Part shown: positions 18,670-25,840 of the stretch, piece by piece | How positions within the stretch are numbered: position 1 is the stretch's first letter | How the letters are laid out: every line of letters starts with the position of its first letter | Source of the DNA: Azoarcus sp. DN11 | GTDB taxonomy: Bacteria; Pseudomonadota; Gammaproteobacteria; Burkholderiales; Rhodocyclaceae | Length of the DNA: 64,000 nucleotides | Assembly: GCF_003628555.1 (NCBI RefSeq) | Contig: NZ_CP021731.1 | Location: forward strand, 1,178,001 to 1,242,000 | Direction of reading: 5' to 3' | Translations under genes and position numbers: made by a program | Notes under the pieces: generated by a model | The model's database searches: none | The model's input: only the letters and a program-made list of their open reading frames with translations | What the model was told of the DNA's origin: nothing

Positions 18670-19875
18670 TTACTGCGGGTGCCACCCGAGCACGGCGAGC
18701 ATCACGGCGAAGCCGACGACGTAGGCAAGCGGAATGTGCCAGCCCTTGCGCAGCCACAGGAGCGCCGAGCGGGCCTCGGGGTACATGTTGGACAGCGCGA
18801 CGCCGGCCGAGGAGCCGAACCACAGTATCGAGCCGCCGAAACCGACGGCGTAGGCGAGGAAGCCCCAGTCGAAGCCGCCCTGGCGGATCGCCAGCGCCGT
18901 GAGCGGGATGTTGTCGAACACCGCGGAGACGAAGCCCAGCACCAGCGCGCCTGCCCATGACGCGGGCGGCAGTTCGTTCACCGGCATCATCGATGCGCAG
19001 GCCACCAGCGAGAGCAGGAAGACCGAGCCCTTGGCCGTTTCCGGCAGGATTTCCCAGTCGTGGCGGCGCAGTTGCGCGGTGAGCAGGATCGCCACCCACA
19101 CGGCCACGCCGATGAAGGGGAAAGCGCCGGCGACGCTCGGGGCGGCGACGTTCACGGTGATGTTGGTGCCGATCGCGAGGCCCAGCATGAGCATGACGAT
19201 GAAGAGCCGGCCCCAGTCGACGCGGGTGTGTTCGTGCGCGTGCGTGTTGATCGGCGACCAGGCATGCTGCTGCTTCGCCGCGATCGTGCCGAAGAGGCAC
19301 AGCGCGACGCCGGCGCCGAGGGCGGCTTCGAGCACGGCGAGCGGCGAGATGCCGGCGATCCACATCATCGTCGTCGTGGTGTCGCCGACGACGGAGCCCG
19401 CGCCGCCGGCGTTGGAGGCCGCGACGATGGCCGCGAGGTAGCCGGTATGCACGCGGGCGCGGAACAGCTGGTGCGCCATCGCGCCGCCGATGAGGGCGGC
19501 GGCGATGTTGTCGAGGATCGACGAGATGAAGAAGATCATCACGAGCAGCGCGAACGGGCCTTTCCAGTCCTTCGGCAGGAATTTTGGCAGGATCACCGGG
19601 ACGTGGCTTTTCTCGAAGTGCCGCGCGAGGATCGCGAAGCCCATCAGCAGGCAGAACAGGTTGGCGAACGTGACCCATTCGTGGCCGAGGTGGCCGATCC
19701 AGCCGGCCACGCCGGGGCCGGTCGCGAAGCCGGTGAAGGCGATCTTGTAGAGGCTGATGACGGCGAAGCCGGTCAGCGCGACATGCAGCGTGTAGTGATG
19801 AAAGAGCGCGACGCCGAGCAGCGTGAGCGCGAACAGGATGAAGTCGACGGGAATGCCGGCGAGCGTGGGGGTCAT
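18670..19875 (-). CDS. NhaD-like sodium/proton antiporter (ion transporter superfamily permease)
   Basis: The 401-residue protein has about ten to twelve hydrophobic segments. It carries SNAGGAGSVVGDTTTTMMW near residue 155, which resembles the conserved GGAWSPIGDVTT region of NhaD antiporters, and a matching second-half SAVFDNIPLTALAI. It is shorter than typical NhaD (about 480). ArsB- or CitT-like anion permeases share the fold, so the substrate is not proven. The start at 19875 (MTPTLAGIP) gives a normal first membrane segment. It precedes ilvE by 110 bases. Confidence 0.78.
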   Translation of the reverse strand: MTPTLAGIPVDFILFALTLLGVALFHHYTLHVALTGFAVISLYKIAFTGFATGPGVAGWIGHLGHEWVTFANLFCLLMGFAILARHFEKSHVPVILPKFLPKDWKGPFALLVMIFFISSILDNIAAALIGGAMAHQLFRARVHTGYLAAIVAASNAGGAGSVVGDTTTTMMWIAGISPLAVLEAALGAGVALCLFGTIAAKQQHAWSPINTHAHEHTRVDWGRLFIVMLMLGLAIGTNITVNVAAPSVAGAFPFIGVAVWVAILLTAQLRRHDWEILPETAKGSVFLLSLVACASMMPVNELPPASWAGALVLGFVSAVFDNIPLTALAIRQGGFDWGFLAYAVGFGGSILWFGSSAGVALSNMYPEARSALLWLRKGWHIPLAYVVGFAVMLAVLGWHPQ

Positions 19876-20009
19876 GTTTTCCTGGTCTGGCGTCGCGGGA
19901 CGATGAATGATAATGCGTATCCGTGCCTCGCGGGCGTCATGGGGACACGGCCGCTTACGAGTCCGGTCCGGGCGGAGCGGGGCGCACGCGGTAAAATGAT
20001 CGTTTTTGC

Positions 20010-20483
20010 ATGACGATGACGATGGCGATGGAACGAGTCTGGAAACCGAACGTGACGGTGGCATCGGTGATCGAGCGTCAGGGGCGTTTTCTCGTGGTGG
20101 AGGAGGAGACGGCCGATGGCCTGCGGTTCAACCAGCCGGCCGGACACCTGGAGGCGGGAGAGTCCCTGGTTGACGCCGCCGCGCGCGAGACGCTGGAGGA
20201 GACGGCGCACCGCTTCGTCCCCGAATACCTCATCGGCATCTACCAGTGGCCGGTGCCGAAGGGCGGGATCACCTATCTGCGCTTTGCGTTCGGCGGCACG
20301 GTCGGGGCCGAGGAGGCGGGCCGCGCGCTCGATGCGGGCATCGTGCGCGCGCTGTGGCTGACGCGCGATGAACTGCTGGAGTGCCGCGAGCGACATCGCA
20401 ATCCGCTGGTGCTGCAATGCGTCGACGACTGGATCGCGGGGCGTCGCCATGCGCTCGACCTGATCCGGCATTATCCGGGTTGA
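20010..20483 (+). CDS. nudJ: Nudix hydrolase NudJ-like
   Basis: The 157-residue protein begins with several candidate ATG codons (20010, 20016, 20022, 20028), and MERVWKPNVTVASVIE at 20028 matches the family start best. The Nudix box GHLEAGESLVDAAARETLEETA has the REtlEE metal-binding core but Thr in place of the usual Gly near its end. NudJ hydrolyses HMP-pyrophosphate and nucleoside di- and triphosphates. A TAAAAT box at 19992-19997 is the likely -10 element. In many proteobacteria nudJ is next to mnmA, as nearly here. Confidence 0.88.
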   Translation: MTMTMAMERVWKPNVTVASVIERQGRFLVVEEETADGLRFNQPAGHLEAGESLVDAAARETLEETAHRFVPEYLIGIYQWPVPKGGITYLRFAFGGTVGAEEAGRALDAGIVRALWLTRDELLECRERHRNPLVLQCVDDWIAGRRHALDLIRHYPG

Positions 20484-20494
20484 GTCGTGCTGCG

Positions 20495-21202
20495 ATGCGG
20501 GCTGCGCTGATCGCCTGCCTGGTGTGCGGCCTGCCGGGCGCCCACGCGGCCGAAACCGTCGAGGTGTGCTTCAACTACGGCTGTGCCAGCCGGGTGCAGG
20601 TCGAGCTGGCCGACGACGGCCTTGCCGAGGTGGCCGCCGTGCTGGCGGAGGCGGCCGACGCCGGGGCGGAGCGCGCGGCGATCGCCCGCGCGGTGGGCAT
20701 GATGCAGCGCCTGGCCGCGCGCGAGACGCCGATCGCCGCGGATCGCGGCGGCAATTTTCTTGATGACGGCGTCGCGGGGCGGATGGACTGCATCGATCAT
20801 TCGACGACCACGACGCACTTTCTCGAACTCATGGCGGCGCGCGGCTGGCTGCGGTTTCACCGCGTGCTGCCGGTCGAGCGGCGCGCGCCCTGGCTGGTGC
20901 TGCAGCATTACTCCGCCGTGATCGAGGAAACGGACGCTCCGTCACCGCGCGCGCCCGTCGTCGCCGCGCCCGTGCCGGTGGTGCCCGACTACGTCGCGCC
21001 GATGCTGGCGTTGTGCGATTGCGGCGAAGTGCGCGCGGATGTCGTGCCGGTCGTGCCCGCGGCGGTGGAGCCGGAGCGTGAAGGGCCGCAGAATCCCCGC
21101 GCGCGCTTTGCGGTCGACAGCTGGTTCGTGGATCATGGCGAGCCTGCGGTGGTGCTGCCGCTGGCGGATTGGCTGAATGGAGAAGGACCGAATGTCCAGT
21201 AA
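20495..21202 (+). CDS. Exported protein of unknown function with a Cys-His-Asp arrangement
   Basis: The 235-residue protein has a signal peptide ([18 protein letters not shown], cleavage near residue 18). The mature part has CFNYGC (Cys25, Cys30), then [16 protein letters not shown] (Cys99), [13 protein letters not shown] (His138) and [20 protein letters not shown] (Asp208). This order is compatible with a transglutaminase- or papain-like catalytic triad, but I have no proof. Between the His and Asp segments lie about 57 residues rich in Val, Pro and Ala (147-203), which look like an inserted linker. It follows nudJ by 11 bases, and its last codons overlap the mnmA start. Confidence 0.72.
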   Translation: MRAALIACLVCGLPGAHAAETVEVCFNYGCASRVQVELADDGLAEVAAVLAEAADAGAERAAIARAVGMMQRLAARETPIAADRGGNFLDDGVAGRMDCIDHSTTTTHFLELMAARGWLRFHRVLPVERRAPWLVLQHYSAVIEETDAPSPRAPVVAAPVPVVPDYVAPMLALCDCGEVRADVVPVVPAAVEPEREGPQNPRARFAVDSWFVDHGEPAVVLPLADWLNGEGPNVQ

Positions 21203-22325
21203 GAAGGATCGGAAGGATCCGAACGGGATGAAGGTGGTCGTCGGCATGTCCGGCGGGGTGGATTCCTCGGTGACCGCGCTGTTGCTGAAGCAGCAGGGCT
21301 ACCAGGTGACCGGCCTGTTCATGAAGAACTGGGAAGACGATGACGACGACGAGTACTGCTCGACGCGTCAGGATCTGGTCGACGTCGCGTCGGTGTGCGA
21401 CGTGATCGGCATCGATCTCGAAGTCGTGAATTTCTCGGCCGAGTACAAGGACCGCGTGTTCGCCGATTTCCTGCGCGAGTACGAGGCCGGGCGCACGCCG
21501 AATCCCGACATCCTGTGCAATTCGGAGATCAAGTTCCGCTGCTTCCTCGACCACGCGATGCAGCTCGGCGCGGACAAGATCGCGACCGGGCACTACGCCG
21601 GCGTGCGCGAATGGGTGAACGACGGGCGTACCGAATTCCAGCTGCTGAAGGCCGAGGACGGCACGAAGGACCAGAGCTACTTCCTCTATCGCCTGACCCA
21701 GGCGCAGCTGGCGAAGACGCTGTTCCCGCTGGGCGGGCTGTACAAGCGCGAGGTGCGCCGAATCGCCGCCGATGCGGGCCTGCACGTGGCGGAGAAGAAG
21801 GATTCGACGGGCATCTGCTTCATCGGCGAGCGGCCGTTCCGCGAGTTCCTGATGCGCTACCTGCCGACCAAGCCGGGCGAGATCCGCGATCTCGACGATG
21901 GCCGCGTGCTCGGCGAGCACCAGGGCCTGATGTACCACACGCTCGGCCAGCGCAAGGGCCTGCACATCGGCGGCATCAAGGGCCGGCAGGACGACGCGGG
22001 CGAACATGACGCCTGGTATGTCGCCGCGAAGGACGTGAAGGCGAACGTGCTCTACGTCGTGCAGGGCCACGATCACCCCGCGCTGCTGAAGGGCAGCCTG
22101 GCGGCGGCCGACCTCAACTGGATCGCAGGGCGCGATCCGCACACGCACTGGGTGTATACGGCCAAGCCGCGCTACCGCACGCCCGACATGCCGTGCGAGA
22201 TCGAGGCGCTGGCCGACGGCCGGGCCGAGATCGCGTTCGCCGAGCCGCAGTGGGCGCTGACGCCGGGGCAGAGCGTGGTCGTGTATGAATCGAAGGTGTG
22301 CCTGGGCGGCGGCGTGATCGTCTGA
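21192..22325 (+). CDS. mnmA: tRNA-specific 2-thiouridylase MnmA
   Basis: MnmA thiolates U34 in tRNA-Lys, -Glu and -Gln using sulfur relayed from IscS and the Tus proteins. The 377-residue protein has the PP-loop [10 protein letters not shown] near residue 17, the first catalytic Cys in [12 protein letters not shown], the second in [12 protein letters not shown], and the [13 protein letters not shown] segment. Of the three possible starts I chose the ATG at 21192, preceded by AGAAGG. It overlaps the end of the upstream gene, which indicates translational coupling. Confidence 0.95.
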   Translation: MSSKKDRKDPNGMKVVVGMSGGVDSSVTALLLKQQGYQVTGLFMKNWEDDDDDEYCSTRQDLVDVASVCDVIGIDLEVVNFSAEYKDRVFADFLREYEAGRTPNPDILCNSEIKFRCFLDHAMQLGADKIATGHYAGVREWVNDGRTEFQLLKAEDGTKDQSYFLYRLTQAQLAKTLFPLGGLYKREVRRIAADAGLHVAEKKDSTGICFIGERPFREFLMRYLPTKPGEIRDLDDGRVLGEHQGLMYHTLGQRKGLHIGGIKGRQDDAGEHDAWYVAAKDVKANVLYVVQGHDHPALLKGSLAAADLNWIAGRDPHTHWVYTAKPRYRTPDMPCEIEALADGRAEIAFAEPQWALTPGQSVVVYESKVCLGGGVIV

Positions 22326-22379
22326 GCGCGGGAAGATCGGGGCCCGGCCGGTGGTGTGTGCCGGCCGGACAGGCGTCGT

Positions 22380-22553
22380 TTACGACTGCTTGTCGGCGAG
22401 GCCCTTCTTCAGGAGCTTCGCGACCAGCGGATTGAGTGCGGCGTCGGCGTGCGCCCCGCTCGACGCTTTCGCGAAGCGGTCGGGGGTGTCGGCGTTCTTC
22501 ATGCGGCCGCGGATCTTGAGGCCGTTGAGTTTTTCGAGGTCGGTCTTCTTCAT
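22380..22553 (-). CDS. Small basic protein, unknown function
   Basis: A 57-residue frame: MKKTDLEKLNGLKIRG at the start, then RMKNADTPDRFAKASSG, and NPLVAKLLKKGLADKQS at the end. It is lysine-rich, has no membrane segment and looks like an alpha-helical cytosolic protein. I do not recognise a family. Support comes from a good codon pattern, an ATG, and its place 40 bases after the 310-residue gene on the same strand. Confidence 0.6.
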   Translation of the reverse strand: MKKTDLEKLNGLKIRGRMKNADTPDRFAKASSGAHADAALNPLVAKLLKKGLADKQS

Positions 22554-22593
22554 TGCGGGTTAATTCTGCGACGTGGTGAGGGAAACGGGGCGC

Positions 22594-23526
22594 TCAGGGG
22601 GCGACCAGCGAGGGGTGCAGACGCAGACAGAGGCCGCGGCGCCAGTGCTCGCAGCGCTCGATGTACTCGCGCGTGGTCTTGGGCATCGTCACGCGGGCGC
22701 GGGTGATGTAGCTCACGAGATCGCGCCCCTGCACGATCAGGTTCACGCCGTCGACGGCGAGCTGCAGGTCTTCGGGTGTGGTGGCGCCGGCGAGCCGCGG
22801 CGAGACGCTCGCGAGCCGTTCGGCGGCGACGGCGAAGTCGGACCACACGTCGAAGATCGCGGGATCGGTGCGCAGCGTCTCGCATTTCACCTTGGCGGCT
22901 GCGGTGAAGCGTAGTGTCGGATCCTCGATGCCTTCGAAGAAGCGCGATCCGGCGAAGGTTTCGACCATCACGTTGCCGATGCGGTCGATGTCGTGCAGGG
23001 TCTGGGAGATCTTGATGTAGCGGCTGTCGTAGAAGGCTTCGATGGGGATCGAGAACGCGCGGAAGGGTTCGCCCCACAGTTCGTCGATGCCTTCCTCGCC
23101 GCTGCGGTGGCGCACGAGCTTGCCGAGGCTGAGCGCTTCCTGCAGACAGAAGCCGCACTCGCGCATCAGCGCGTTGTCGGTCTGGATCTCGATGCCGAGC
23201 TCCTGCATCTCCATCAGCTTCGTGAAGATGTCCGTCGCGCGGTTGAACAGTGCGCCGGCGAGCATCGCGCCCTTCACGCGCTTGCGTTCCGGATCCGGTT
23301 CGGCGTTGTAGGAGGCGCGCGCCTCGGCGAGGCGTTTGCCGGGAATGTTGATGCCGTGCTCGACGTGGTTGAAGAGGCGCCGCGTGAGCCCTTCGATGAG
23401 CTGTCGCTTCATGCGCAGGGAGTCGGCGGGCGGTTCGTAGGCCTTGATCCAGTAGCCGTCGTAGAACACGCGTTCCACGCCGTCGATCGTGCGCTTGGTG
23501 CCGTTGGCAGTGGCGGAAGTATTCAT
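22594..23526 (-). CDS. Conserved-looking cytosolic protein, unknown function
   Basis: The 310-residue protein has no signal or membrane segment. It contains YDGYWIKAYEPPADSL near residue 25, a predicted helical body with ALMRECGFCLQEAL near residue 120, FYDSRYIKISQTLHDIDRIGN near residue 163, and a C-terminal YIERCEHWRRGLCLRLHP with two cysteines. No ATP, metal or nucleic-acid motif is obvious. Codon use matches the neighbours, so it is a real resident gene. It stands with the 57-residue gene in a small leftward unit. Confidence 0.75.
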   Translation of the reverse strand: MNTSATANGTKRTIDGVERVFYDGYWIKAYEPPADSLRMKRQLIEGLTRRLFNHVEHGINIPGKRLAEARASYNAEPDPERKRVKGAMLAGALFNRATDIFTKLMEMQELGIEIQTDNALMRECGFCLQEALSLGKLVRHRSGEEGIDELWGEPFRAFSIPIEAFYDSRYIKISQTLHDIDRIGNVMVETFAGSRFFEGIEDPTLRFTAAAKVKCETLRTDPAIFDVWSDFAVAAERLASVSPRLAGATTPEDLQLAVDGVNLIVQGRDLVSYITRARVTMPKTTREYIERCEHWRRGLCLRLHPSLVAP

Positions 23527-23677
23527 CTCTGGAGTGCCCGGACGAGTTGAGCGGAAGGCGCGGGCGGGCCGTGCCCTTGCCGCAGGCGAATCTTACGGCA
23601 AGCGTGCCGGCACGATGCTGGCCAAAGACAAATTTTTGCAGCGCGCAAAATCCGCTGCGGCGGGTGGGCAGACCGCG

Positions 23678-24130
23678 TCAGGCCAGATCCGGCGGAACCA
23701 CGGCGCGCAGCACGGTCTGGGTTTCCCCATCGCGCACGCGGTTGGTGAACCACCACAGCGCGCCTTTCTTGATCGTCCAGTCGGATTCGGCGCCCGAGAG
23801 CAACAGTGCGGCCATGCGGCCGAGTGCGGGCTGATGGCCGATGACGAGGCAGGGGCCGGCCGAATCGGGCCAGCCGGTGGCCGCCAGCAGGTCGGCGATG
23901 CCGCCTTCGGGCGCCAGCGACGGGACGATCTCGAAGCGGTCGGTGAACGCCGTGGCGGTCTGGCGGGTGCGCACGGTCGGACTGACGAGCACGCGCAGGC
24001 GCTTGGGGCGACGCTCCTCGAGCCAGGCGGCGACCCGCTGTGCCTGGCGCAGACCGCGTTCGGTGAGTTCGCGGGTGTGGTCGGGGCTGTCGTCGACGGC
24101 TTCCGCGTGGCGCCACAGCAACAGGTCCAT
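23678..24130 (-). CDS. sixA: Phosphohistidine phosphatase SixA
   Basis: SixA removes phosphate from histidine in phosphotransfer proteins (ArcB and NPr in E. coli). The 150-residue protein has a shortened RHAEAVDDSPDHTRELTERG start typical of SixA (RHA instead of RHG), VSPTVRTRQTA with the conserved Arg, and the second catalytic His in VIGHQPALG. It lies 61 bases after the CYTH-CHAD gene on the same strand. Confidence 0.9.
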   Translation of the reverse strand: MDLLLWRHAEAVDDSPDHTRELTERGLRQAQRVAAWLEERRPKRLRVLVSPTVRTRQTATAFTDRFEIVPSLAPEGGIADLLAATGWPDSAGPCLVIGHQPALGRMAALLLSGAESDWTIKKGALWWFTNRVRDGETQTVLRAVVPPDLA

Positions 24131-24191
24131 CGTGTCCTCCTCGTCCAAGGTGCGACAGCCTATGGGGTGATTGTTGCCACGCAATGACGGT

Positions 24192-25718
24192 TTACCGGCG
24201 CTCGCCGGCCCACGGCGCCTCGTCGCCGAGCTGCCGGGCGACATCGCGCAGGGCGCGGCGGCCGGCGCGGGCGTAGGCGGGGCCGTGCCAGCCGCAGACG
24301 AAGGCCGCGGCGGCGCGCAGTTGCGCATCGTCGCCGGCGAAATGTGCGAGGCGGACGCGGGCCACGTCGACGTCGTGCACGAAACCGAGCGCGTTCTGGG
24401 TGCGGACGATGGCCGCGAGGTACTTGCGCGTCCGCTTCGCTGGCAGCAGCGGGGCGAAGAATTCGAGCGCGTAGCGCAGGCGCTTGAGCGCGATGCGCAG
24501 CGCGTGCAGATGGGCGCGGCTGCCGTCCGCGGCCGCGGCATGGCGGCGCCGGACCTTCTTGCGCAGGCGGTCGAGCTGGCGGTGCGCGAAGTCCGTGAGT
24601 GTTTCGTGCGCGTGGGGGCTGTCGGGCGGCAGGGCGTGCAGGGCGGCGGTGAGGCCGATCATCAGGCGGCCCTGGGCGGCGGGGTCGAGGCTGTTCAGGG
24701 CGTCGCGGCGCGCGCGCTCCCTTTCCGCCCCGACGCGGGCGGCGAGCGCGATGACCGAATCGGCTTCGCTGCCGCTGTGATCCGCTTCGTCGGTGGCGGC
24801 GGGGGCGAGGATCTCGTCATGCAGGACGTCGAGGTCGCGCGCTTCGGCGAAGGTGCGCGCGTTGTCGCCGAGGCGCGCCCGCCAGTCCTCCACGAATTCG
24901 GGCGGCAGCACCGGCGCGAAGAGGCTCAGCAGCGTGCGCAGGCGCCGCAGCGCGACCCGCAGCTGGTGGATGAATTCGGGGGCGTGGTCTTCGGCGGCTC
25001 CGACCGCGTTGGCCTGCCACTGGCGCAGGCAGGAGCCGGCGAGGCTGCGGAAGGCGTCGAGCGAGCTGGCGTCGGCCGTGACGGCCGACGGTTCGGCGCG
25101 CGCCGGCGCGCGCCGCGTGCCGAGATGGAGGGCGTAGCCGCGTTCGGCCTTGCTGAGATCGCTGGGCATCAGCGGAAGGTCCCCGGCGAGCCGGCAGGCG
25201 AGCACGAGCAGGTCGAGCGGTTCGCCGGCGACGAGTTCCAGCTCCAGTTCGCTGATCGGGGCGCGCTGTTCGCCGGCGATGACTTCGCCGTGGTCGATCA
25301 TCATCAGGATGCGCACCGTGTCGTCGGGGGCGTACAGGCGGGTTTCGCGCCGGAAGCGGGTCGTGAACACGGGGACCAACTCGGGCGCGCGGCGGGTGAG
25401 GAGCTTGCGCACTTTGGCGTCGTCGACCGGGGTGAAGTCGAAGCTGCCGGCGTAGGGGTGTTCCCACTCGGGGCGGGCGCTCAGTCCGGCGGTCGATTCC
25501 GCCGCGCACTTCACGGTCTGCAGTTCGACGCGGCCCTTCCTGCGGATGCGCAGCCCGATGCGGCGCGCCGCGAGCCGCAGGTCGGGGGTGTCGAAGTAGG
25601 TGTTGTCGAGCGTTTCCGCCCTGCCCCGGCGGGCAGCGCCGGCGACCAGCGGGTGGCGCCGCAGTGCCGGGAGGGCCTTGGGGGGCAGGGCGAGCTTGAG
25701 TTCGATTTCCTGGCCCAT
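24192..25718 (-). CDS. CYTH and CHAD domain protein (inorganic triphosphatase YgiF-like)
   Basis: The N-terminal CYTH domain has the EIELKL (ExExK) motif at residues 4-8, which binds metal-triphosphate, followed by YFDTPDLRLAARRIGLRIRRKG. The C-terminal CHAD domain starts with HQLRVALRRLRTLLSLF and has a second histidine-rich repeat HALRIALKRLRYALEFF, surfaces known to bind polyphosphate. E. coli YgiF with this architecture hydrolyses inorganic triphosphate. Total length is 508 residues. Upstream on the minus strand, ATGACG-N17-TAGAAT is a plausible promoter. Confidence 0.92.
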   Translation of the reverse strand: MGQEIELKLALPPKALPALRRHPLVAGAARRGRAETLDNTYFDTPDLRLAARRIGLRIRRKGRVELQTVKCAAESTAGLSARPEWEHPYAGSFDFTPVDDAKVRKLLTRRAPELVPVFTTRFRRETRLYAPDDTVRILMMIDHGEVIAGEQRAPISELELELVAGEPLDLLVLACRLAGDLPLMPSDLSKAERGYALHLGTRRAPARAEPSAVTADASSLDAFRSLAGSCLRQWQANAVGAAEDHAPEFIHQLRVALRRLRTLLSLFAPVLPPEFVEDWRARLGDNARTFAEARDLDVLHDEILAPAATDEADHSGSEADSVIALAARVGAERERARRDALNSLDPAAQGRLMIGLTAALHALPPDSPHAHETLTDFAHRQLDRLRKKVRRRHAAAADGSRAHLHALRIALKRLRYALEFFAPLLPAKRTRKYLAAIVRTQNALGFVHDVDVARVRLAHFAGDDAQLRAAAAFVCGWHGPAYARAGRRALRDVARQLGDEAPWAGERR

Positions 25719-25792
25719 GGAGCGCGATCACCCGTTGATAAGATTCTGATTCTAGTCGCGTATTACGGTTGCGTCATGCGCGGAAAAATGAA

Positions 25793-25806
25793 CTGAAATA
25801 TTTCAG
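25793..25806. promoter_or_regulatory. Perfect 14-bp palindrome CTGAAATATTTCAG
   Basis: The palindrome is in the 122-base space between glnE and the CYTH-CHAD gene. It lies a short distance upstream of the likely promoter of the latter, a position suited to a regulator. It has no T tract, so it is not a normal terminator. The regulator is unknown. Confidence 0.4.
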
Positions 25807-25840
25807 CCGGCTGGACTGCGCCGTCGCGCGGCGGGCTGCG

